A stretch of DNA of 64,000 nt from Acidobacteriota bacterium (lineage in GTDB: Bacteria > Acidobacteriota > Terriglobia > Terriglobales > Acidobacteriaceae). The stretch covers positions 62,001-126,000 of the forward strand of contig QIAU01000144.1 of assembly GCA_003225055.1 (NCBI GenBank), written 5' to 3'. Below, in pieces: positions 16,627-26,046 of this stretch (position 1 is its first letter; the number at the start of each line of letters is the position of its first letter). The translations under genes and the position numbers were made by a program. Under the pieces are notes generated by a model, which made no database searches, was not told where the DNA came from, and saw only the letters and a list, made by a program, of their open reading frames with translations.

Positions 16627-18834
16627 CTATATTTTCTGCAGTCGTTGGACATCGTGCACGCCTGGGATCTTTCGTACGCCCGAAACAATCGTCTCCAGGT
16701 GTTTGAGATCGAGGATGTCGAGGACCACGTCGATGTTAGCCTGGCCATTGGCGGTGCGCGCTTCGATGTTCCGGATATTGGTTTTGGTATCGCTGATCAC
16801 GGCCGTGATCTGCTTCAACATGCCCCACTTGTCATCGCAGAAGAGCGTCAATTTAACCGGATAAGCGGCGGCTGCGCCTTCGTCTTTAGCGCGGGTCCAC
16901 TGCACATCAATGCGCCGCTCCGGTTCGTAGAGCAGGTTAGTGACGTTGGGGCAGTTCTTGGAGTGCACGGCCACGCCTTTGCCGCGAGTGACATAGCCCA
17001 CGATGTCCTCGCCGCGGATGGGGTTGCAACAGCGCGCGCGATAGACAAGCAGGTCGCCGTGGCCTTTGACGGTGATCGCGTTGGCATCGCCGCCGAAAAC
17101 CCGGCGTACCACGCTGGCGAACCCGCCGCCCTGATCCTCCCCTTCACCCGAGGGCTGTGTGCCCGCCGGCGCGAGTCGTCCCAAAACCTGTCGCGCGGAG
17201 TATTTTCCATAGCCGATGCCCGCCATCAAGTCGTCGGGCCGGCCCAGGCCGTAGTCGGAGGCAATTTTTTGCAGGGCTTCGTCCTTCACCGCTTTGAGGG
17301 AGATGCGATACTTGCGTGCTTCCTTTTCGATCAGCTTGCGGCCAATTTCGATAGCTCTCTCGCGCTGGTGGACATTCAGCCAATGTTTGATCTTATTTCG
17401 TGCGCGAGACGACTTCACCACGGCCAGCCAGTCGCGGCTGGGCTTGTGCCCGAGCTGGGTAAGGATTTCGACGATGTCGCCGCTGTGCAGCTTATGACGC
17501 AGCGGCACCATGCGCCCGTTCACCTTGGCGCCCACACAGCTGTGTCCCACCTCGGTGTGGACAGTGTAAGCAAAATCGATGGGGGTTGAATCGCGCGGCA
17601 GAACAACTACCTTGCCTTTCGGCGTGAAGGTATAGACCTCTTCCGGATAAAGATCGATCTTCAGAGTGGAAAGGAACTCGTTAGGATCGGAAACGTCGCG
17701 CTGCCAGTCCACCACCTGGCGCAACCACGCCAGCCGCTGCTCGTCTTTGGCGGAAACCGAGCCATCCTTGTACTTCCAGTGCGCGGCAATGCCTTCTTCC
17801 GCCATCTTGTGCATCTCTTCGGTGCGGATCTGCACTTCGAATGGCGTGCCGTTCTCGGCAATGACGGATGTGTGCAACGACTGATAGAAATTCGGCCGCG
17901 GCATGGCAATGAAATCCTTGATGCGTCCGGGCACCGGTCGCCACAAGTTGTGGATGATGCCGAGCACGGCATAGCAATCCTGCACTGACCGCGTGATTAC
18001 CCGCATGGCGCACAGATCGTAGACTTGCTCTACTGTAATCCGCTGCCGCTGCAGCTTCTTGTGGATACTGAACAGCCGCTTTATCCGGCTTTCCACGTTG
18101 GCGGTAATGCCCGCCTCTTTCAGCTTGTCGCGCAGCACGGTCTCGACGTGCGACAAAAAGGCTTCGCCTTCTTTGCGCCGGGCCTCGACCGCGTCATGAA
18201 CCTGCTGATAGCCGATCGGATCGAGGTAGCGGAAGCCAAGATCTTCCAACTCTCCGCGAATTTTCCCCATGCCGAGCCGGTGCGCAATCGGCGCATAAAT
18301 GTCCAGCGTCTCCCGTGCGATTGTCTGTTGGCGTTCCGGCGGAAGGTGCTCCAGCGTGCGCATGTTATGCAGGCGGTCGGCAAGCTTGATGAGCACCACG
18401 CGAATGTCGTCCACCATGGCCAGCATCATCTTGCGCAGGTTTTCGGCCTGCTGTTCCTCACGGGTGGCAAAGTCGATCTTACTGATTTTGGTGACGCCCT
18501 CGACGATGTGGGCCACCTGATCGCCGAATTCCTTTCCGATATCGACGATGGTAATGGAGGTGTCTTCGACCGAATCGTGCAGCAGCCCGGCAGCGATGCC
18601 GATAGGGTCCATCTTCATTTCCGCCAGGACGCAGGCGACTTCAAGGGGATGAACCAGGTAGGGCTGGCCGGAGGCACGGGTCTGTCCGGCGTGATATTTC
18701 TGGGAATACTCGTACGCCTTGCGGACGATTTCCAGGTCGTCGTTGGGCCGGTTGGCCTCCAACTTCTTCATCAGGTCACGGAAACGGGTGACGGTGAGGA
18801 CGTTGGTGGCAATCTGTTGACGTAGAGTCCCCAT
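16627..18834 (-). CDS. Bifunctional (p)ppGpp synthetase/hydrolase RelA/SpoT
   Basis: A 735-residue Rel-type enzyme of the stringent response. An HD hydrolase domain comes first (YLVHPLEVA, LLHDSVEDT, KLADRLHNMRTL), then the synthetase domain (CAMRVITRSVQDCYAVLGIIHNLWRPVPGRIKDFIAMPRPNFYQSLHTSV), then TGS (VYTFTPKGKVVVLPRDSTPIDFAYTVHTEVG), a zinc-finger-like region (YRARCCNPIRGEDIVGYVTRGKGVAVHSKNC) and a C-terminal ACT domain. The HD residues are intact, so both making and degrading (p)ppGpp is expected. Length is standard. ATG at 18834; monocistronic. Confidence 0.97.
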   Translation of the reverse strand: MGTLRQQIATNVLTVTRFRDLMKKLEANRPNDDLEIVRKAYEYSQKYHAGQTRASGQPYLVHPLEVACVLAEMKMDPIGIAAGLLHDSVEDTSITIVDIGKEFGDQVAHIVEGVTKISKIDFATREEQQAENLRKMMLAMVDDIRVVLIKLADRLHNMRTLEHLPPERQQTIARETLDIYAPIAHRLGMGKIRGELEDLGFRYLDPIGYQQVHDAVEARRKEGEAFLSHVETVLRDKLKEAGITANVESRIKRLFSIHKKLQRQRITVEQVYDLCAMRVITRSVQDCYAVLGIIHNLWRPVPGRIKDFIAMPRPNFYQSLHTSVIAENGTPFEVQIRTEEMHKMAEEGIAAHWKYKDGSVSAKDEQRLAWLRQVVDWQRDVSDPNEFLSTLKIDLYPEEVYTFTPKGKVVVLPRDSTPIDFAYTVHTEVGHSCVGAKVNGRMVPLRHKLHSGDIVEILTQLGHKPSRDWLAVVKSSRARNKIKHWLNVHQRERAIEIGRKLIEKEARKYRISLKAVKDEALQKIASDYGLGRPDDLMAGIGYGKYSARQVLGRLAPAGTQPSGEGEDQGGGFASVVRRVFGGDANAITVKGHGDLLVYRARCCNPIRGEDIVGYVTRGKGVAVHSKNCPNVTNLLYEPERRIDVQWTRAKDEGAAAAYPVKLTLFCDDKWGMLKQITAVISDTKTNIRNIEARTANGQANIDVVLDILDLKHLETIVSGVRKIPGVHDVQRLQKI

Positions 18835-18947
18835 ACTCGATTATAGCCGGAAGATGCGCTAATTGAGCCGTGTGAGGAGGGGCCTACGACCCGTCCAGGA
18901 GACGGGACACACCCTGTCTCGGCCTCAGTTCTGCTACATTTACCGAC

Positions 18948-19844
18948 ATGCCTGCACGTATCCTGGTCAGCGGCGTTTCCGGTCCGCTGGGCGCCGCTCT
19001 CCTGCCCTCTCTCCGCGACCGCGGCTACAGGGTGGTTCGCCTGGTGCGCGGAGCCGACTCGGACGACGAGCAGATCAGTTGGGAGCCAGCCAAGCCTTTG
19101 CCGGTGGAGTCAGTTTCGGGGTTCGATATCGTCATACACCTGGCCGGCGAAAGCATTGTCGGCCGCTGGACTGCGGCGAAGAAGGCCCGCATCCGCGACA
19201 GCCGTCTCCTAGGTACCCGGAATCTGGCGGAAGCCCTGTCACGGGCCGCTGAGCGCCCATGGGTTCTAATTACCGCCTCTGCGATCGGCTACTACGGGAA
19301 TCGCGGCGACGAGGTGCTGCGGGAGGACAGTTCTCCCGGTCGGGATTTCCTCGCGGAGCTGTGCCGCCAGTGGGAAGAAGCCACCCAACCCTCTGCTCAG
19401 GCGGATATCCGCACGGCGAATCTGAGGATTGGACTGATCCTCAGCTTAGCCGGTGGTGCCTTACCGCGGATGCTCATTCCCTTCCGGATGGGAGTGGGCG
19501 GCAAGATTGGTCAGGGCCGCCAGTGGTGGAGTTGGGTTGATGTCAATGACGTGGTTGGCGCCATTCACCACGTCATCAAGGCCGATAGTTTGCAAGGCCC
19601 GATTAATGTAGTTGCCCCTAGGCCGGTGACCAACGCCGAGTTCACCAAGACCCTGGCTGAGGTTCTCGACCGTCCGGCAATTTTTCCGATGCCTGCATTT
19701 GCAGCGCGGCTCGCGTTTGGGGAAATGGCTGACGAACTGCTGCTAGCCAGCCAGCGGGTGGAGCCTGCGAAATTGATTTCCAGTGGGTACCCGTTCCAGC
19801 ATTCAGAGCTGAGGAAGGCTCTGGAAGATATTCTGATCCGGTAA
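18948..19844 (+). CDS. TIGR01777-type NAD-dependent epimerase/dehydratase-like protein
   Basis: A 298-residue extended short-chain dehydrogenase fold protein. ILVSGVSGPLGAALLPSL is the nucleotide-binding GxxGxxG turn; VIHLAGESIVGRWTAAKKARIRDSRLLGTRNLAEAL is the family's hallmark, as is ASAIGYYGNRGDEVL with the YxxxK-type tyrosine region. The C-terminal part (PMPAFAARLAFGEMADELLLASQRVEPAKLISSGYPFQHSELRKALEDIL) corresponds to the DUF1731 tail. The function is not known; relatives (YfcH, SulA-like) are linked to cell division in some bacteria. Confidence 0.9.
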   Translation: MPARILVSGVSGPLGAALLPSLRDRGYRVVRLVRGADSDDEQISWEPAKPLPVESVSGFDIVIHLAGESIVGRWTAAKKARIRDSRLLGTRNLAEALSRAAERPWVLITASAIGYYGNRGDEVLREDSSPGRDFLAELCRQWEEATQPSAQADIRTANLRIGLILSLAGGALPRMLIPFRMGVGGKIGQGRQWWSWVDVNDVVGAIHHVIKADSLQGPINVVAPRPVTNAEFTKTLAEVLDRPAIFPMPAFAARLAFGEMADELLLASQRVEPAKLISSGYPFQHSELRKALEDILIR

Positions 19845-19893
19845 GAAACCCGGTAGGAAAAACGAGGCCATGGATTTTCCGGACCCGGAGCTT

Positions 19894-22125
19894 CTACTTT
19901 CCCTGCTGCATTTCCTGGCTAAGCCTATCCAGCAGCTGGGCGCGCTGCTCGGTAGTCAACTCGCGGCGCAGCTCTTCCAAAGCCAGAGCAACGATGTGGT
20001 AGTGATGAGCGCCGGCATACTTGGGGTCGCTGGTGATCTGTAGCCAGAGGCTATGCAACAATTCCAGGTCCTGCGGGCGCAGGTGGGGCGCGTGCGGGCC
20101 GAGCAAGTACTCGTGGACAGAACCATCGGGCGAGTAGACCTCCAGGGTGAGACGCGGTTTGGGCTCCGGCAGCCGCTCCCAGGCATCGCCGCTGAGTTTT
20201 CCCTGCTCGTCGGCGGTTAGCTTGTTGGACAGTCCGCAAACCACGCGGCTGGATTCGAGCCGCTGCGCGGTCAGCAAAATGGCCTCGAACACGTCCGTGG
20301 CCGGGACTACCAGCAGAGAAACCGGCTTGCCTTCCTTTTCCGCCACCGCTACGACGCTGGTAAATAGCTCCTGCTCGTAGCGATCAAAGATCTCGTTGGC
20401 CTCGTAAACGCGGCTGCCGCTGAAACTGTGCTCACGATGGTAGAGCCGGGCCGTCATCACCACCACATCCTGACGCGCGGTATCGGTGTGCGCGAGGATA
20501 TTGCGCAGGTAGTACAGATTCCGGGGATCCCGCACGGCCACCAGGATGTTCCCTGGGCGGGCACCGAGAGCACCGCTGCCTAGTTCCTGGTTTCCATAGA
20601 CCCGAAATTGTTCCAGTTGTTCAGGCTTGCCATGCCGCTCTTTGGCGACCCGGTGCTCGGAGTAAGCAAATAACGCAAAGAACACGAGGCTGAACGACAC
20701 TCCAGCAATCGTCGCTTCTGTTTTGGTGAGAAGATTGACCACAGCGGTCATGAACAGCACCAACGAAATGATGATCAGGCCGACAGGAACTTCTTTGCCC
20801 CCAATGGGAAAATTAAGTGGAACCTTCCATTCGCGATTAGCCGGCTCGGTATAGCGCAGCACTAACACAGCCAGGGATTTCAGAGCAAAGCTCCAGATCA
20901 CGCCGAAGGCATACAGGCCGGCCAGGATGAACACATTGCCTTTGCTGGCGATGATGGTAAGCAGTTGCAAGCCGACAACGAGGTTGACAATGCGGTAGCT
21001 GGTTCCATAACGCGGATGGGGCTTCTGGAAGGCAGAGGTCAGCACGCCATCTTCCGCCACCCGGTTCAATACGCCGTTGGCGCCGACAATCGAGGTGTTC
21101 TGCGCACCCGCAAGGATCAGCACGCCTACCAGAACAACAAAGCCATGAAAGAGCAGCCTGGCCCACATCGGTCCGGCCAAGTACATCGAAATGCCGCCAA
21201 TCAGGTTGGCGAAGTACTCCGGCCGCACCTTGTCGGGGATCATCATGACCGCGAAGAATGAAACTAACGACGTGAAAAGCAGGCTGTAGATGAAAATCAC
21301 AAGCCCGGTTCTTTCCAGGTTCTTCAGCTTGGGGTGTTCGATTTCGCGATTTACCTGCGCCAGTGTTTCTTCGCCGCTCATGGCCAGCACGGAGTGGCCG
21401 AAGCCCACGAACAGGATGATCATAGTGAGCTGGCTGATCCAGGTGCCGTTCAGCCAGCCTAAAGATTCTCTGTCGAGCCTGACCACACCGAGGTGGAGAG
21501 GATTTGGCGGGAACTGGATCGGCGCCCTGAAAATGCTGACCAAACACCAGACGATCAGGATCACCACCATGATGGTCGTGATAACCATGATCTGCACCGC
21601 TTTTTGACTGGATTCGTGGATTCCTTGGGTATTCTTTCGCCAGAAGTAAAGCACGATGAGGCAGCCGAAGACGGCGGCGAAGCCGTTCTCGGGAAAATGC
21701 GCCAAGGGATGGCCAAGATAGCTGGCAATATCTTCTACAAAACCGGCCAGGTACTGTCCGGCGGAAACCGCGCTGATGGGGCCGGTCAGAACGTAGTCAA
21801 AGAGCAGCGCGGAGACCGAGAACTTGGCCAACGTGCCGCCCATGGCCTCCTTGACCACCCTGTAGACGCCGCCACGCACGAACATGCTGCTGGACTCGAT
21901 GTACAGAGCCCGAACCGCGTAGCTGAACAGCATTACCGCCAGGATGAACCAAGGAGCACTCTTGCCGATGACTTTCTCAGCATCACCTCCGGCATAGTAC
22001 GCCGAGGACGCCAAGTCTGAGAGCACGATGGCCGCCGCCCGCCAGAAGGAGATGAACGATAACATCACTGTGGTGGCGACGAAAACCTTTACGGCGGGAC
22101 GTTTAATTTGCAGGGAACTCGCCAT
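19894..22125 (-). CDS. APC superfamily permease fused to a cytoplasmic stress-protein-like domain
   Basis: A 743-residue protein. Residues to about 490 hold 12 or so membrane segments of an APC-type transporter (WFILAVMLFSYAVRALYIESSSMFVRGGVYRVVKEAMGG in place of the usual first-helix motif, then GEETLAQVNREIEHPKLKNLERTG). After YSEHRVAKERHG the last 210 residues are soluble, with two Rossmann-like stretches (NILVAVRDPRNLYYLRNIL and KPVSLLVVPATDVFEAILLTAQRLESSRVVCGLS) like universal stress proteins. Inference: nucleotide or second-messenger control of transport. Start at 22125; an earlier ATG (22176) is possible. Substrate unknown. Confidence 0.85.
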   Translation of the reverse strand: MASSLQIKRPAVKVFVATTVMLSFISFWRAAAIVLSDLASSAYYAGGDAEKVIGKSAPWFILAVMLFSYAVRALYIESSSMFVRGGVYRVVKEAMGGTLAKFSVSALLFDYVLTGPISAVSAGQYLAGFVEDIASYLGHPLAHFPENGFAAVFGCLIVLYFWRKNTQGIHESSQKAVQIMVITTIMVVILIVWCLVSIFRAPIQFPPNPLHLGVVRLDRESLGWLNGTWISQLTMIILFVGFGHSVLAMSGEETLAQVNREIEHPKLKNLERTGLVIFIYSLLFTSLVSFFAVMMIPDKVRPEYFANLIGGISMYLAGPMWARLLFHGFVVLVGVLILAGAQNTSIVGANGVLNRVAEDGVLTSAFQKPHPRYGTSYRIVNLVVGLQLLTIIASKGNVFILAGLYAFGVIWSFALKSLAVLVLRYTEPANREWKVPLNFPIGGKEVPVGLIIISLVLFMTAVVNLLTKTEATIAGVSFSLVFFALFAYSEHRVAKERHGKPEQLEQFRVYGNQELGSGALGARPGNILVAVRDPRNLYYLRNILAHTDTARQDVVVMTARLYHREHSFSGSRVYEANEIFDRYEQELFTSVVAVAEKEGKPVSLLVVPATDVFEAILLTAQRLESSRVVCGLSNKLTADEQGKLSGDAWERLPEPKPRLTLEVYSPDGSVHEYLLGPHAPHLRPQDLELLHSLWLQITSDPKYAGAHHYHIVALALEELRRELTTEQRAQLLDRLSQEMQQGK

Positions 22126-22287
22126 TAGACCTGCAGAATCACTTAGGCAGTCTAGCGAAACCATTAAAGATAGCACACAGCACGGTGTCGGAAATCAAAG
22201 GCGAGAGCCGTAGGAGTGCCGAAAGCCACTGCGCTGGGCGTGTGTTGGGGGGAGCTCGACCCGAATCGCAGCCCGGCTAGTAAGGGC

Positions 22288-23436
22288 TTATCTAGGGGCC
22301 AAATAGGTCTGTGTGATTCGGTCGTGCCAGCACAGGGCATCCTCGTCGAGATAGCACCAGGCGAATCCCAATCCCAGCGAGACAGCCGACAAGATTGACG
22401 CCAACACGCGCCAAAAGCGGGTTCGGCGATCCACGGGAGTTCCGTCGAAACGACAAATACGCAAGCGGGCCAGTCGCAGGCCCGGCGTGCTCCCCGTGTA
22501 AACCAGCAATAGGTACTGGTAGCCGACCCAGAGGGCGCCGCTCATGCCGACCCTCACAACCAACCCTTGTGGCAACGGTGGTACGAATGCAACCAATTTG
22601 AAAAATATGTAGGCAAACCAGGCGCAAGCCAAGGTGACCAGGAGTCCGTCGCAAGCACCGGCTAGAAGGCGGCGCGGCACCGGCGCAGCCTGCAGCGGGA
22701 TCTCAAATTCGGGTCGCTTCTCAGGCTCGGTTTCCTCGGGCTCCAGAATGATGCCACCTAAGGCGGGAGCAGGAGGAACGACTTCCGGGACTTCCACGAT
22801 GCGGGGGCCCTCCACCGCAGGCTCGGCCAATTCGTCGAAGGCAGGAAATAGAGCAGAATAGGGCCGTGGGAACTCGATGATCCTGCCAACTTCGGGCGAC
22901 GCGGTTTCCCCCGGTGCTGGTTTCGACCCAGAACCCGGCCGAGCTGATTCGGAAATCAGAGGGGGTTCGGGGCAGGCCTCGTCCGTGCCCTTAACGTTTT
23001 CGCATTTCGGTTCGGCCGCTTCGAACCTAAGCCGCAATGACGGATATCTCGGTGGCTGTGGCTTGCGTCGAGCGCGATAACGGTTCAGCCGCTCCGCAAC
23101 CTGATTTTTCCAGCATGGAGGATCAGTAGGAGCCCCGAAGCCGTCGTCAGCAGACCCGGTCGGGACATTTTGCTCATTTCTGTATGCCCCCGCAGGGTTA
23201 GATCCGGGTTGGACTGGGTTGGCCGGTGTTGCAGCCGAGGCATTCGAACTGGCCGAAAAGCGTTCATCGCTTGCGTCGTAGGCGTCCGGACCGAGGAGAA
23301 CATGATCTGGTGCCGGCGAGGAGCCGTTGGCCGGATTTGCATTAGGCGGCAACGGGGAAGGCGGCGGAGGACAGGAGTCAGGGAACGGCGACGCTAGGGT
23401 GCAATGGCAGACGTTGCCGCAAAACGGACAACCCAT
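22288..23436 (-). CDS. RDD-family membrane protein with N-terminal CxxC motif and proline-rich linker
   Basis: A 382-residue protein. It opens MGCPFCGNVCHC (C3, C6, C10, C12), a possible metal site, followed by a roughly 210-residue low-complexity linker rich in Pro, Ala, Glu and Ser. The last 130 residues form an RDD domain with hydrophobic helices (RRLLAGACDGLLVTLACAWFAYIFF; GYQYLLLVYTGSTPGLRLARLRICRFDG). RDD proteins are membrane proteins, some acting as sodium/proton antiporters; the role here is unknown. The ATG at 23436 places the cysteine motif first. Divergent from lptD. Confidence 0.75.
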   Translation of the reverse strand: MGCPFCGNVCHCTLASPFPDSCPPPPSPLPPNANPANGSSPAPDHVLLGPDAYDASDERFSASSNASAATPANPVQPGSNPAGAYRNEQNVPTGSADDGFGAPTDPPCWKNQVAERLNRYRARRKPQPPRYPSLRLRFEAAEPKCENVKGTDEACPEPPLISESARPGSGSKPAPGETASPEVGRIIEFPRPYSALFPAFDELAEPAVEGPRIVEVPEVVPPAPALGGIILEPEETEPEKRPEFEIPLQAAPVPRRLLAGACDGLLVTLACAWFAYIFFKLVAFVPPLPQGLVVRVGMSGALWVGYQYLLLVYTGSTPGLRLARLRICRFDGTPVDRRTRFWRVLASILSAVSLGLGFAWCYLDEDALCWHDRITQTYLAPR

Positions 23437-23585
23437 GGGCCGGTGTTCGAAGAATTCCAGAACCAGAGCCGTGCGGAGCAACCAAACGGGCGCGCCAGCG
23501 ATTCCAACTTTCCCTGACGAGCACGACCGTGTTAACGTCACCCTGTCTTCAAACTGGCGGACGGGCGGCCGCTCGTGCGCTTCCC

Positions 23586-25952
23586 ATGATCTCCCGCATA
23601 CGATTGCTTATCACGGCGGCGTGGCTTTGTCATCTGCTTCTCTTCCCCACCTTAGTTACTAGCCAGTTGCAGTTGCAATGTCCACCCCCCGTGACCTCGC
23701 AGGATAAGGCAGATATTTGCGCCATCACGCAGGAAAAGGATGGGCCGGTCTACCAACTGCACGGTCGGGAGAGAATTCACTACCGAAACCTTGATCTCTG
23801 GGCAGACGAAGCAACCTATAACTCGGAAAGCGGTGACCTAACCCTCCAAGGCCATGTCATTCTCGATGGTGGTCCTAACCATGAGCGCATTCAGGCCAGC
23901 CATGGGAGCTACAACGTAGACACAGAAATCGGCCGCTTTTACGACGTGGTGGGTATGATCGGAGCAACCCCGCACCAGCATCGCGCCTTCCTGACCACCT
24001 CCAACCCTACGGCTTTCACCGGCAAGATGGTCGAGAAAACGGGTCCCGACCATTACGTCGTGCACCATGGCACGGTGACCAGTTGTGAACTTCCGCATCC
24101 GAAATGGCAATTCAATTCGCCGCATGTGACTCTGGAACTGGGCAAGCGCGCCATGATCTACAACAGTACGTTCCGCGTGCGCGGCGTGCCCGCCCTGTTT
24201 TTTCCGATTGCCACTCACCCCTTGCAGCGCCTGCCCCGGCAATCCGGATTCCTGATTCCCGGCTTCGGCACATCGACGATCAAGGGTACGGTTTTCGGCG
24301 ATTCTTTTTTCTGGGCCATTAACCGGAGCGTGGACGCCACGATCGGCGCCGAGTCTTACTCCAAGCGGGGATGGGCGCAGCATGGCCAGCTTCGCCTGCG
24401 ACCCAGCCAGACTTCTCACATCGAGCTGTTCTACTTTGGGGTGCGCGATCGCGGCCTACGCACCCCTCGGGTCAGCCAGGGCGGTGAAAATGTACGGCTT
24501 AGTGGAGAAGCTCGTTTCGGGCACGGCTTCCGAGGCGTCGCCGATGTCGACTACCTGAGCTCCTTCGTGTTTCGCGTGGTTTTCAACGAGGTTTTCACTC
24601 AGGCCGTGTACTCGGAAGTGAGATCACAAGGCTTTCTCTCCAAAACTTCCCAGGGATATTCCTACAACGCTCTGATCGAGCGTTATCAGAACTTCGAGAG
24701 CACGAACAAGGGCGACGTAGTCACCATTCTTCATGCCCCCAGCCTGGAATTCTTCAGCGTAGACCGGCCTCTCGGGCGGTCTCCCTTCTATTGGAATTTC
24801 GACACTGCGTTGGAGGGTTTGTCGCGCAGCGAGCCGGGGGTGACCGGACGGTCGGGAACCGAGACACCGTTTCGCACGGCTCCGCTGGTCGGACGTTTTG
24901 ATTTCAGCCCCAGCATTTCCTTGCCCCTGCAGGTTGCGGGATGGTCCCTCCTTCCATCGTTCAACGTGCGGGATACCCTTTATAGCCAGCAACTGATCCC
25001 ATCGTCCGGAATTGGAATCGCCAGCAATGACCCGATTAACCGGCGGGCTCTCGAGACCTCCGTTGAGCTTCGTCCACCGTCCCTCGAGCGGGTCTTCAAC
25101 CGGGGACTACTCGGACGCAGCCTGAAGCACGCGGTCGAACCGCGCGTGGTGTACCGGCGCATTTCAGGCGTCAATAACTTCGGGGAGATACTCCGGTTCG
25201 ACGAACGTGACGTGCTCAGCGACACAAACGAAGTCGAGTACGGCCTGGTCCACCGTCTCTATGCGAAGAAACGTCCCAAGCCCGAGAACTGCGGGTCCGC
25301 GCTGACGCCTTGCGCCAAACCAGCGCCAGCCCGCGAACTTATCAGCTGGGAGCTGGGGCAAAAGTATTTCCTGGATCCCAATTTTGGAGGAGCTTTGGTG
25401 TCTGGTCGTCGCAATGTTTTCACCACCACCACAGACTTCACCGCTATAGCATTTCTTACCCAGCCTCGCCACCTCTCCCCGTTGATCTCGCGTCTTCATA
25501 TCGGACCCAGTTCGCGACTGGAAGCCGGCTGGGACTTCGACTACGACTTCAAAATCAGCCACATGAGCGCCAGCAATGTTTTCCTTAACTATCACATCGG
25601 CCAGGTCAGCTTGGGCTGGGCCGATGCTTATCTGGAGACGCCCGGCGAAGTGTTGGTGTCCAACAATTTGGCGCCATCCAAGTTCCATCAATTCCGCGTC
25701 CAAATGACGTATGGGGCCGCCCTGAAGCGCGGTTTCAGCGGTACTACGGTATTTGGCTACGACCTGAATACCGGAATTCTTCAGTACTCCGGCGTGCAGT
25801 CAACCTACAACTGGGACTGTTGCGGGATCACGGGGGAGGTTCGCCGGTTTGCCTTGGGTACGGTCCGTCGTGAGAACCAGTACCGCTTCCAGTTCACCCT
25901 GGCAAATATCGGCGCCTTCGGTAACTTGAGGCGGGAGGAGAGACTGTACTAG
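23586..25952 (+). CDS. lptD: LPS-assembly outer membrane protein LptD
   Basis: A 788-residue outer membrane protein that inserts lipopolysaccharide into the outer leaflet. A signal peptide (MISRIRLLITAAWLCHLLLF) is followed by a periplasmic OstA/LptA-like domain (YRNLDLWADEATYNSESGDLTLQGHVILDG) and the LptD barrel with repeated amphipathic strands. It includes the typical segment TFRVRGVPALFFPIATHPLQRLPRQSGFLIPGFG. It ends in an aromatic residue (RLY), as outer membrane barrels do. The ATG at 23586 precedes the signal peptide; a longer frame to 23529 has no support. It indicates a Gram-negative envelope with LPS-like lipid. Confidence 0.92.
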   Translation: MISRIRLLITAAWLCHLLLFPTLVTSQLQLQCPPPVTSQDKADICAITQEKDGPVYQLHGRERIHYRNLDLWADEATYNSESGDLTLQGHVILDGGPNHERIQASHGSYNVDTEIGRFYDVVGMIGATPHQHRAFLTTSNPTAFTGKMVEKTGPDHYVVHHGTVTSCELPHPKWQFNSPHVTLELGKRAMIYNSTFRVRGVPALFFPIATHPLQRLPRQSGFLIPGFGTSTIKGTVFGDSFFWAINRSVDATIGAESYSKRGWAQHGQLRLRPSQTSHIELFYFGVRDRGLRTPRVSQGGENVRLSGEARFGHGFRGVADVDYLSSFVFRVVFNEVFTQAVYSEVRSQGFLSKTSQGYSYNALIERYQNFESTNKGDVVTILHAPSLEFFSVDRPLGRSPFYWNFDTALEGLSRSEPGVTGRSGTETPFRTAPLVGRFDFSPSISLPLQVAGWSLLPSFNVRDTLYSQQLIPSSGIGIASNDPINRRALETSVELRPPSLERVFNRGLLGRSLKHAVEPRVVYRRISGVNNFGEILRFDERDVLSDTNEVEYGLVHRLYAKKRPKPENCGSALTPCAKPAPARELISWELGQKYFLDPNFGGALVSGRRNVFTTTTDFTAIAFLTQPRHLSPLISRLHIGPSSRLEAGWDFDYDFKISHMSASNVFLNYHIGQVSLGWADAYLETPGEVLVSNNLAPSKFHQFRVQMTYGAALKRGFSGTTVFGYDLNTGILQYSGVQSTYNWDCCGITGEVRRFALGTVRRENQYRFQFTLANIGAFGNLRREERLY

Positions 25953-26046
25953 CTAGCTAGGGAAGGGAAGAGCCATGCGTGCTGACCTGTCCCGCCGAGC
26001 GGAGCCCGGCTTCCCCTGTTATCGGCCAGCATTTAAGATACTTGTC

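Noticed and set aside
16645-17589. Long open frame opposite the relA gene
   Set aside because: Antisense shadow of a well-conserved enzyme; composition is arginine/alanine-rich as expected for such shadows.
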